Of a stretch of 64,000 nt of DNA, positions 56,783 to 63,316 are shown in pieces; position 1 is the stretch's first letter, and each line of letters starts with the position of its first letter. The stretch comes from Myxococcus sp. RHSTA-1-4 (GTDB lineage: Bacteria; Myxococcota; Myxococcia; Myxococcales; Myxococcaceae), in assembly GCF_020037125.1 (NCBI RefSeq), contig NZ_JAIQDG010000029.1:1-64000 (forward strand), in the 5' to 3' direction. The notes below the pieces were generated by a model. It made no database searches. It had not been told where the DNA came from and was given only the letters and a program-made list of their open reading frames with translations. A program made the position numbers and the translations under genes.

Positions 56783-56905
56783 GGGGCACTCAAGAGAGAA
56801 CCCCTGCTTCTAACGTCTTTCATCGTCCGGTGGGCGTCCTTCCACCACCCGCCCGCCCGCCCGCTCTCCCAGCGCGACGGGCCTCATATATAAGGATACG
56901 AGCCC

Positions 56906-57394
56906 ATGTCCGACTCCCCGTCCGGCTCCCCCCACCGGCCGCCGTCCCAGGCCGACCTGGACCGCTACGCCGACCAGTTCAACCGCAGCGCCAGCCTGCG
57001 CCACTTCGGCGCCCACCTCTCCTTTCCGGAGGGCCGCAAGGTGGTCATCACCCTCCCGGAGCTGCGCCCCGAGCACCGCGGCGGCCTGGGCAGCGCCGCC
57101 GCCGTCAACGGGGGCATCCTGGCCGCCATGTTCGACCTGGCCATTGGCTGCAGCGGCGCCCTGGTGGACCCCACCCGCCGCTGCGCCACCGTGCAGCTCT
57201 CCATGAACTTCGAGCGCCCCGTCACCGGCGAGGGCATGCGGGTGGAGGCCGAGGTGGAGAACAAGAGCGTCTCCCTCCTCTTCGCCACCGCCCGGATATA
57301 TGACGGCCAGGGACGCGTCTGCGCCCGCTGCCAGGGCGTGGTGAAGCTCTCCAACCTCCCCTGGGCCTCCGGAGAGAGCCCCGCCGTCAACTGA
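56906..57394 (+). CDS. PaaI-like hotdog thioesterase
   Basis: A 162-residue hotdog-fold protein. GGLGSAAAVNGGILAAMFDLAIGC is the central helix with the VNGG(I/M) turn and catalytic Asp/Glu region; CATVQLSMNFERPVTGEGMRVEAEV gives the following strands. It probably hydrolyses an acyl-CoA, cytoplasmically. It is 123 bp from the divergent helicase gene and is followed by the sigma-factor gene on the same strand, without evident coupling. Confidence 0.85.
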   Translation: MSDSPSGSPHRPPSQADLDRYADQFNRSASLRHFGAHLSFPEGRKVVITLPELRPEHRGGLGSAAAVNGGILAAMFDLAIGCSGALVDPTRRCATVQLSMNFERPVTGEGMRVEAEVENKSVSLLFATARIYDGQGRVCARCQGVVKLSNLPWASGESPAVN

Positions 57395-57517
57395 CCTTTG
57401 GATACCCCTCCCCACACGCTCTCGGCTCCCGCCGATATGTCCGTCACGGACACACGTTACCCGGGGACCGGGGAGCCGACAGGCCCCGGAGACGCCTCAG
57501 AGCGACGGGAAGACGGC

Positions 57518-58165
57518 ATGAGTGCAGCCGTGCAGGGCCTGCGGATGACGCTTCGGATGCCAAGGGAAGCCGAGGAGCCAGTGGAAGCGGAGGTTGCGCG
57601 CCAGGGAGACGAAGACACCCTGGCGCGACGAGCCCTGGCCGGCGACCGGGCGGCCTGGGACGCGTTGGTGGCACGCCACCACCGCCGGGTCGTGGTATCG
57701 CTGCTCGCGCGTGGCGTCCGGGTGGACCGGGCGCATGAGCTGGCCCAGGAGACGTGGGCCCGGCTCATCCAACAACAGCAGCGTGGGCTGCTCACGGAGT
57801 TGCGCCTGCCGAACCTCGCCCTCACCCAGGCGGCCTTCCTGGCCGCGGACGATGCCCGCCGCTCCCGGCGCGAGTCCATCTCCGGGGCGGTGGAGGAATT
57901 ACCGGAGCGGCAGCACCCGGTGGACCCGTCGGTGTCCGCGGAGCGGCGCCTCCTGTCGGAGGAGCAATTGTCCCGCGCCCATGCCGCGCTCGCGCAGGTG
58001 TCGCCGAGCGCGCGCACCGTCTTCCTCCTGGCCTGTGACGGCCAGGAGCTACCCCATGCCGAAGTCGCCTCGCGTGTCGGGCTGTCCGTCCAGCGCGTGC
58101 GACAAATCCTGTGCGAGGTCCGTAAGAAGTTGCGGTCCGCGCTCGAGGAGGAGACCCATGCTTAA
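57518..58165 (+). CDS. ECF-type RNA polymerase sigma factor
   Basis: A 215-residue sigma-70 family protein. Region 2 (~35-105) reads LARRALAGDRAAWDALVARHHRRVVVSLL (in part) and HELAQETWARLI; region 4 (~150-212) reads AALAQVSPSARTVFLLACDGQE, HAEVASRVGLSVQRVRQILCEVRKKL with its HTH. The ATG at 57518 is preferred because GGGAAG sits six bases upstream; an ATG at 57437 would add 27 residues of non-conserved sequence. The next gene overlaps it by eight bases and encodes its likely membrane-bound anti-sigma factor. Confidence 0.88.
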   Translation: MSAAVQGLRMTLRMPREAEEPVEAEVARQGDEDTLARRALAGDRAAWDALVARHHRRVVVSLLARGVRVDRAHELAQETWARLIQQQQRGLLTELRLPNLALTQAAFLAADDARRSRRESISGAVEELPERQHPVDPSVSAERRLLSEEQLSRAHAALAQVSPSARTVFLLACDGQELPHAEVASRVGLSVQRVRQILCEVRKKLRSALEEETHA

Positions 58166-58703
58166 GCCCCACCTGACCCGCGACTCCGCGGAGCAATACA
58201 TCCTGGGGGCGCTGTCACCCGAGGCGTCCGCCGCGCTGGAGGCGCACACGCTGGAGTGCGAGCCCTGCGCCCGGCTGCTCCAGGAAGAAGCCGTGCTGTC
58301 CGAGCAGCTCCAGGAGGTGGCCCAGTCGTTCCCTCGGGAGGACCGCGTCATCCGCCCCGCCCGCTGGCACGTGCGGCGCGCGGCGGCGGGCGCGGTCGGC
58401 GCGGCGCTGGCGGCGGCGGCTTCGCTGGCGCTGGTCCTGCTGCCCGGCGGCCGCGCCCCCCACCCCTCCGGCGTCGCCGGAAGGGCCACCACTACGGCCG
58501 CGCTGGAGCTGGAGATGGGAGCGCCGCGAGCCATCGTCGTGGCCTGCCCGGACCTGGCCACGCAGGACTCCTGCATGCAGGCGGCGGAGGAGCGTGGGCT
58601 GCTGGTCCAGTACCCCTGGGGCACGGGTGAGGTGCCGCGCTACGAGGCCCGCACCGGCCTCCCCGAGGGCGCGTTGAGCGCGCGCCATCCCGTGTCGCTG
58701 TGA
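58158..58703 (+). CDS. Membrane anti-sigma factor with zinc-finger motif
   Basis: A 181-residue protein. The N terminus has AEQYILGALSPEASAALEAHTLECEPCARLL, shown in part, whose HTLECEPC is the HxxxCxxC motif of zinc-binding anti-sigma (ZAS/zf-HC2) domains. A single helix (about residues 75-100; AAAGAVGAALAAAASLALVLL) places the remainder (~100-181) in the periplasm. It overlaps the sigma gene by eight bases (ATG at 58158 inside the last codons), as sigma/anti-sigma pairs do. The periplasmic half would sense the signal; its content is unfamiliar. Confidence 0.87.
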   Translation: MLKPHLTRDSAEQYILGALSPEASAALEAHTLECEPCARLLQEEAVLSEQLQEVAQSFPREDRVIRPARWHVRRAAAGAVGAALAAAASLALVLLPGGRAPHPSGVAGRATTTAALELEMGAPRAIVVACPDLATQDSCMQAAEERGLLVQYPWGTGEVPRYEARTGLPEGALSARHPVSL

Positions 58704-58714
58704 GGACTCACGTC

Positions 58715-59893
58715 ATGGACTTCCGGAAGAAACTCGCCGCCCTGCTGCTCGCGCTGGCCGCCACCGCGGCCGGGGCCCAGCCGTCGGGTGGCGCCCAGAA
58801 GCTGCCGGTGGGCTGGTACGTGACGGAGAGCGCGCCCAAGCGCTACGAGGCGGGCGTGGACAGCTCCGCCCCGTGCGAGGGCACCCGCAGCGCCTACCTC
58901 CGCTCGCTGACGCTGGACGAGAACGGCTACGGCACCTTCATGCAGGCCTTCGGTGCCCAGGACTTCCGCGGCAAGCGGCTGCGCTTCTCCGCCGCCGTGC
59001 GCGTCAAGGACGTGGACGGCTGGGCGGGGCTGTGGATGCGCGTGGAGGGGCCGGACCCGAAGCAGCCGCTCGCCTTCGACAACATGCAGTCGCGCGCGCT
59101 GGTGGGCTCCCGGGGCTGCAAGCGCTACGACGTGGTGCTGGACGTCCCCAAGGAGGCCACCACCATCATGGCCGGCCTCATCATGAGCGGCACCGGCCAG
59201 GCGTGGCTGGACGGCGTGCGCTTCGAGGTGGTGGAAGCCTCGGTGCCGGTGACGGACCTGCTGGCCTCCCGTCCCGTCGTGGCCTCCACCGGCCCCGCCA
59301 GCCTGGACGAGCCCACGCCGGTGGCGGAGAACGACCAGGTGCCGCTGGGGCGCGTGGGCGACGTCTGGTTCAACCATGGCCGCGTCGCCGCGGACAAGCC
59401 GTACACCCGGCGCGGAGACGGCGTCTGGGCGAGCATCCTCTCCGAGGAAATCTACGAGCACGGCATCGCGGTGACGGGCACGTACGGCCAGCGCCAGCTG
59501 GACCTGAAGGTGAAGGCCGGCGGGCCCCGCACCGTCATCGACGGGACGTGGGGCGGAGAGCCGGTCAACATCCTCATCTCCCCGGACAGGCTCGTCATGC
59601 GCTGGGGCCGCCTCACGCGCGACCTGCCGCGCGACAAGAACGCGCAGGTGGACGGCGCGTGCAACCGCTACCAGGTCAGCGACGGGCCGCGAGTGACGGA
59701 TCAGCTCGACGTGTGCGGCGCGGCGCTCGGTACCCGGCCCCCGCCCGCCCAGCTCGTGGTGGCCATGCTGGCCAACGGCTTCCGCGCCTCGCTGCCAACG
59801 CAGAGCCTCCCCATTCCGCAGCCGCCCGTGCGCAGCCGCCAGGCGCTCGACACGGAGCGCGGCGGCAATGGCGGCACCCTCGTCGCCCCGTGA
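58715..59893 (+). CDS. Exported protein, likely part of the sigma/anti-sigma operon
   Basis: A 392-residue exported protein. The signal peptide is MDFRKKLAALLLALAATAAGAQ. The first domain (~30-180) is a jelly-roll, reminiscent of carbohydrate-binding modules (FRGKRLRFSAAVRVKDVDGWAGLWMRVEG in part; MAGLIMSGTGQAWLDGVRFEVV). The second (~205-340) is a beta-domain with paired cysteines in DGACNRYQV and LDVCGAAL. It begins 11 bp after the anti-sigma gene, with AGGA upstream, so it is probably a target or partner in that stress response. No named family is recognised for the whole protein. Confidence 0.78.
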   Translation: MDFRKKLAALLLALAATAAGAQPSGGAQKLPVGWYVTESAPKRYEAGVDSSAPCEGTRSAYLRSLTLDENGYGTFMQAFGAQDFRGKRLRFSAAVRVKDVDGWAGLWMRVEGPDPKQPLAFDNMQSRALVGSRGCKRYDVVLDVPKEATTIMAGLIMSGTGQAWLDGVRFEVVEASVPVTDLLASRPVVASTGPASLDEPTPVAENDQVPLGRVGDVWFNHGRVAADKPYTRRGDGVWASILSEEIYEHGIAVTGTYGQRQLDLKVKAGGPRTVIDGTWGGEPVNILISPDRLVMRWGRLTRDLPRDKNAQVDGACNRYQVSDGPRVTDQLDVCGAALGTRPPPAQLVVAMLANGFRASLPTQSLPIPQPPVRSRQALDTERGGNGGTLVAP

Positions 59894-59899
59894 GAGCGA

Positions 59900-59921
59900 G
59901 GGGCCCGTGACACAGGGCCCC
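59900..59921. terminator. Palindrome between convergent genes
   Basis: GGGGCCC at 59900-59906 pairs with GGGCCCC at 59915-59921 over eight bases. It lies between the convergent ends of the exported-protein gene (59893) and the zinc-finger gene (59942). It has no T tract. Confidence 0.4.
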
Positions 59922-59941
59922 GTGCTCCGGGGTGCTTCCCT

Positions 59942-61129
59942 TCAGAAGGCGAAGTCCCGCTCCAGCGTCTCGTTGCCCGCCTGTACCGACAGGTGGGCCG
60001 AGCGCGCGCCGGTGGAGGACGCCGTCGTCAGGTCGAAGGCCAGGCCCTCCGGCCCCTGCGTGGGCTTGAGCGAGGGACGGCCGGGACTGAGGAACACCGC
60101 CGCCGTCACCGTGCGGCCCGACAGGGGCTGCACCAGCAGGCGGACGCGCTGGCGCTCGCGGACCAGCACCACCCGGAAGTCGCGCCGCTCCTCCAACACC
60201 TCGCGCTGCTCGGGGTGACGGGCGGCGGAGGGGCGCTGCGCCACCGGAGCGCGGGACGTGCGCGCGGCGCGGCCCACCATGCCCTCCTCCGCGTCCATGT
60301 CGAGGGCCTCTTCGATGGCCTCGTCGCCCTCTTCCAATGCCAGCACCGCCTGGGCGCACTCGCCACAGCGGGCCGTGTGCGCATCCAGCCGCGTGCGCTC
60401 GTCCTCGGACATCAGCCCCATGTCGAGGCGCCAGAGGTCATCCGCGCTGAGGTGGCGCCGCGGGGGCGCGTCCACGGGCGCCGCATCCGCCATGTCCGCG
60501 CGGCAGTCGGCACAGCCCTGAAGGTGGGAGGTGAGCGTCTGGGGCCTTCCCGTCCAGGTGGCCACCAGGTCATCGCAACCGGCGCGGGCGGAGAACCACC
60601 AGGCCGTGTCCTGCTCGGCGGGCTCGAGAAGGTCGCGCTCCTGCCGTCGCTGCGGATTGAGGGGAATGAACCAGCGGGCTCTCGGGCGGAGTGACGAATC
60701 CAATGTCCCGAGCGCGGAGAGAAAGCGCTCTCGAAGCTGCGCGGCCTCACCTTCCAGGGCACCGTGAAGTCCCTCCCACGCGGCCAGCGCGCGGGCGGCG
60801 GAGGCGGCCCTGTCGCGGGCGGCAAGTCCCTCCATCGCCGAGGCCCTCCACATCTCGGCCTCTTCCCCCCCGTCCAGCGCGACTTCCACGGCTTCTTCCG
60901 CGGCCCTCAGCAGCAGCGGCTGCAGCGACTGCGGTTTCTGGGCCTTCAGCCAGGCTTCGACTTGGGGGCGACCCAATCCACGAAGAGCTGCGTCCACACC
61001 TTCGGTCCCCACCTTCGAGGCGCGACGCAAGAGGTCGCCGGCTGCCTCGAGAACTTCTCCGGGAGAGGACTTCGCCGCGGTCAGGACGGTGCGGCGGGCG
61101 GAATAGCGGGACAGAGCATCGGCAATCAT
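59942..61129 (-). CDS. Soluble zinc-finger (anti-sigma-like) protein
   Basis: A 395-residue protein with no membrane helix. An N-terminal helical region (~1-150) is followed by two zinc-finger modules: HLQGCADCRADM (~205) and HTARCGECAQAVL (~255), both HxxxCxxC as in anti-sigma ZAS domains. A C-terminal beta-domain (~315-395; RVVLVRERQRVRLLVQPLSG) closes it. It is 46 bp after the sigma-factor gene at 61176-61844 and on the same strand, so it most likely binds that sigma factor in the cytoplasm. It is larger than typical anti-sigma factors and carries two ZAS motifs instead of one. Confidence 0.8.
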   Translation of the reverse strand: MIADALSRYSARRTVLTAAKSSPGEVLEAAGDLLRRASKVGTEGVDAALRGLGRPQVEAWLKAQKPQSLQPLLLRAAEEAVEVALDGGEEAEMWRASAMEGLAARDRAASAARALAAWEGLHGALEGEAAQLRERFLSALGTLDSSLRPRARWFIPLNPQRRQERDLLEPAEQDTAWWFSARAGCDDLVATWTGRPQTLTSHLQGCADCRADMADAAPVDAPPRRHLSADDLWRLDMGLMSEDERTRLDAHTARCGECAQAVLALEEGDEAIEEALDMDAEEGMVGRAARTSRAPVAQRPSAARHPEQREVLEERRDFRVVLVRERQRVRLLVQPLSGRTVTAAVFLSPGRPSLKPTQGPEGLAFDLTTASSTGARSAHLSVQAGNETLERDFAF

Positions 61130-61175
61130 GGATTCAATCCTCCTGGGTACCCCGGGGTGTGGCCGGGAAGGAGGC

Positions 61176-61844
61176 TCATGCTTCCTCCCCTTGCGACTCG
61201 CGCTGGAGATCCAGCAGGTAGAGCTTCAGGTAGGCCTGAGCGCGGCTGACGCGCTTGTAGGAATTGACCACGCTGATGTTCAGGCGCCGAGCACATTCCT
61301 CGTGATCCTCGACGTCCTCGTGGTGGTACAGCTCCCATGCGGAGGCCTCCTTCGGGTGCTCCTGCTGGAGTCGGGCAAACGCCGCCCAGTACAGCTCCTG
61401 GGCCTCGGCCCGCTCCTCGCGCCGCTTTCCTGCTTCCACCGCGCGGGCCACCTCGGAGGGTGGCTCCTCCATGGCGTCATCGGGGTCCGACGGAGGCGCC
61501 GCGAGCTCCTCGCGGTGCCGCCGGTAGAAGTCGATGGCCACGTGCTTGACGATGCGCAGGAAGAACGTCTTGGGAGACGCGCTTCGGCCGGGCATCTGCT
61601 CGGAGACGCCCCGGAACTGGTCCAGGCCGCGGTCGAGGAACTTCCCCACCGCGTCCTGGAAGAGCTCGTCCGCGTCCGCCGGGGAACCGCGGCCGTAGCT
61701 CGCCTGAATCTTGCTGATGACATAGCGCGCGGGGCGGGCCCAACGGTCCACCAGCGAACCGAGGGGCGACCCGACGGGCTCGCCAGCGGAGCGGCGGCGG
61801 ACCACCTCCGCGAACAATTCGTCATCCGTGAGCTGCTCGTACAC
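61176..61844 (-). CDS. Sigma-70 family RNA polymerase sigma factor (ECF-like)
   Basis: A 222-residue protein. Region 2-like sequence reads DELFQDAVGKFLDRGLDQFRG and SPKTFFLRIVKHVAIDFYRRHREEL; a C-terminal region 4-like helix pair reads DVEDHEECARRLNISVVNSYKRVSRAQAYLKLYL, here cut. It differs from the sigma at 57518-58165. The start at 61844 gives MYEQLTDDELFAEV, the usual beginning. It is first in a two-gene unit with the zinc-finger gene. Upstream lies the 300-bp region leading to the hairpin and RNA element 1 on the other strand. Confidence 0.82.
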   Translation of the reverse strand: MYEQLTDDELFAEVVRRRSAGEPVGSPLGSLVDRWARPARYVISKIQASYGRGSPADADELFQDAVGKFLDRGLDQFRGVSEQMPGRSASPKTFFLRIVKHVAIDFYRRHREELAAPPSDPDDAMEEPPSEVARAVEAGKRREERAEAQELYWAAFARLQQEHPKEASAWELYHHEDVEDHEECARRLNISVVNSYKRVSRAQAYLKLYLLDLQRESQGEEA

Positions 61845-62077
61845 CGGAAGGACCTGGGGGCTGCGCCGGGAGAATCACCCCGGGAGATTGGGTTTCGAGG
61901 ATGTGGCGCGGCAAGGTACCACGTTGGCATCCGCAGGCAGCCTCCGAGACGGGCAGGGGGGCTCCAACCGCCCGGAACACCGGACAATCAGCGCCTCAGG
62001 GGGCCGGACGCGGGGGGCGCCGGTTTCCTGACAAAATTGCCTCTAAAGAGGGGGGAGGGTGTCCCGGGACCAGGGGC
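61845..62077. other. Intergenic stretch between divergent units
   Basis: About 230 bp holding the promoter of the sigma-factor operon (leftwards). No reading frame looks coding. It is rich in G runs (e.g. GGGGGGAGGG at 62051-62060). Together with the hairpin at 62078-62105 it separates the sigma unit from RNA element 1. Confidence 0.5.
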
Positions 62078-62105
62078 GGGGGTTTCCGGAGCCGGAAAAT
62101 CCCCC
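62078..62105. promoter_or_regulatory. Perfect TTTCCGG-AG-CCGGAAA hairpin just upstream of RNA element 1
   Basis: TTTCCGG at 62083-62089 and CCGGAAA at 62092-62098 form a perfect seven-base inverted repeat, extended by GGGGG at 62078-62082 and CCCCC at 62101-62105 with a two-base bulge. It is about 44 bases before the first paired base of RNA element 1 and may be an operator or a terminator of upstream transcription. Its CCGGCTCCGGA core also occurs in the repeat array near 36.9 kb. Confidence 0.5.
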
Positions 62106-62148
62106 GTCAGGAATACCGGAAAGCCGCGTCCCTGCCCGCAACGGTTTC

Positions 62149-62277
62149 GAGCGCCCGGCCGAAGCGGCCCCACAAGCGCGTGGTTCGACTCCACGCATCT
62201 ACCTTCCGGTAGGTGAACGCCGGCGGTCCGGCACTGAATTCGAGATTCAGCCTCCCGGCTTCTTCACTCGGGCGCTC
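62149..62277 (+). ncRNA. Candidate Y-RNA-like RNA 1: circularly permuted tRNA mimic with tRNA-Sec-like shape
   Basis: A 129-nt element. P1 pairs 62149-62157 with 62269-62277 (9 bp); a 3x3 internal loop (GCC/ACT) follows, then P2, 62161-62169 with 62257-62265 (nine positions, one mismatch, one G-U). Inside is a permuted tRNA: T arm CGTGG-TTCGACT-CCACG (62179-62195), 3' acceptor strand CATCTACC (62196-62203), loop TTCC, 5' acceptor strand GGTAGGTG (62208-62215, 8 bp with one G-U), D arm GCCGG-CGGT-CCGGC (62219-62232), and anticodon arm CTGAA-TTCGAGA-TTCAG (62234-62250). An 8-bp acceptor and 4-nt D loop resemble tRNA-Sec; the anticodon-like triplet is CGA. The next gene's ATG is 24 bases downstream, so the RNA may be a leader or an independent transcript. 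ACGGTTTCG at 62141-62149 precedes it. Confidence 0.72.
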
Positions 62278-62300
62278 ATCTTCTTTCGAGGTTTCGCGTC

Positions 62301-63008
62301 ATGTCCCCCCGCACCATCGTCATCGGAGACCTCCACGGCTGTCACGACGAGGCCCTGGAGCTGCTCGACAAGGTGGGTGCCACCTCCAGCGACCGGGTCA
62401 TCTTCGCGGGTGACCTGGTGGACCGCGGCCCCAAGCGCCGCGAGTGCGTGGAGCTGGCGATGCGGCACGAGGCCATCCTCGGCAACCACGAGGAGAAGCA
62501 CCTCCAGCAGCGCCGCCGGCCGGACGACCGGCTGCTGCCGGACCACCTGGAGACGCGCCGTGTCCTGGACCCGGAGCACTACGACTGGATGGCGGGGCTG
62601 CCCCACTTCATCCGGTTGCCGGAGCACAACGCCATCGTCGTGCACGCCGGCATGCTGCCCGGCCGGGCGCCCGAGGAGCAGGACCCGTACCACCTGCTCC
62701 ACGTGCAGTGCATCCAGCCTCCCGCCACCAAGAGCTACTGGCCTTCCAAGGCCCCGGCCGGGTGGAAGCTCTGGACGCACCACTGGAAGGGCCCGGAGCG
62801 GGTCATCTTCGGCCACACCGTCTTCGACCAGCCGCTCGTCACCGAGCACGCGGTGGGTATCGACACCGGGTGCGTCTACGGGCGCTCACTGACGGCGGTG
62901 GTGCTCCCCACCTGGGAGCTGGTCTCCGTGCCGGCCCGGCACACGTACCGGGGCGGCAAAGAGGTGGCGAAGTTCCCGGTCCACGGCGACGTGTGCGTCT
63001 ACTCCTGA
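62301..63008 (+). CDS. PPP-family metallophosphatase
   Basis: A 235-residue calcineurin-like phosphatase. The motifs are IGDLHGCHDEALELLDKVG (GDxHG at 9-13), FAGDLVDRGPK (GDxxDRG at 37-43), GNHE at 61-64, VVHAGML and FGHTVFD with metal-binding His residues. This is the ApaH/PrpE/bacterial-Pnkp phosphatase group, so candidate substrates are dinucleoside tetraphosphates, phosphoproteins or RNA 2',3'-phosphates. It lies between the two tRNA-mimic RNAs (24 bp after one, 25 bp before the other). That bracketing, and the RtcB gene nearby, make an RNA-end-repair role worth testing, but it is inference. GAGG lies ten bases before the ATG. Confidence 0.9.
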   Translation: MSPRTIVIGDLHGCHDEALELLDKVGATSSDRVIFAGDLVDRGPKRRECVELAMRHEAILGNHEEKHLQQRRRPDDRLLPDHLETRRVLDPEHYDWMAGLPHFIRLPEHNAIVVHAGMLPGRAPEEQDPYHLLHVQCIQPPATKSYWPSKAPAGWKLWTHHWKGPERVIFGHTVFDQPLVTEHAVGIDTGCVYGRSLTAVVLPTWELVSVPARHTYRGGKEVAKFPVHGDVCVYS

Positions 63009-63033
63009 GCACGCGCCGCCCATCCACGGTTTC

Positions 63034-63168
63034 GCGCCCGTTCGACGGGGTCCAACACGCAAAGAGGCGCGGGTTCGAATCCCGCCGGGGCCTCCGGGCC
63101 TCGTAGCTCAGTCTGGTAGAGCGCTGGACTCCGACTCCAGAGAAGCACCGGCCTCGTCACTCGGGCGC
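63034..63168 (+). ncRNA. Candidate Y-RNA-like RNA 2: circularly permuted tRNA-Arg(CCG) mimic
   Basis: A 135-nt element. P1 pairs 63034-63040 with 63162-63168 (7 bp); a 3x3 internal loop (TTC/ACT) follows, then P2, 63044-63052 with 63150-63158 (9 bp, two G-U). The permuted tRNA runs: T arm GCGGG-TTCGAAT-CCCGC (63069-63085), 3' acceptor strand CGGGGCC (63086-63092), UNCG-type loop TCCG, 5' acceptor strand GGCCTCG (63097-63103; 7 bp, one G-U), TA, D arm GCTC-AGTCTGGTA-GAGC (63106-63122), anticodon arm CTGGA-CTCCGAC-TCCAG (63124-63140) with anticodon CCG. All tRNA consensus bases are present, but 5' and 3' halves are in swapped order. A pyrimidine-rich TTTTCTTCTTCCTTCC tail (63171-63186) follows P1. 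ACGGTTTCG at 63026-63034 precedes it, as in RNA 1. Confidence 0.8.
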
Positions 63169-63316
63169 ACTTTTCTTCTTCCTTCCGACTTCGCACGCGC
63201 GGCCTTCGCTGACGTGAAGGCCCGCGTGCGTTCCACGCGCGGTGCACTCCCCTCGCCGTCACGCGAGAGGTCCGCCCCGCGCCTGACCCGCGGCACGTCC
63301 CGAAAGGGGGACACCC

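Noticed and set aside
63058-63150. Two tandem, independently truncated tRNA genes instead of one permuted RNA.
   Set aside because: The acceptor strands of the two halves pair with each other, the outer sequences form P1 and P2, and the whole plan is repeated at 62149-62277; independent truncations would not do this. The possibility is kept only as a test.
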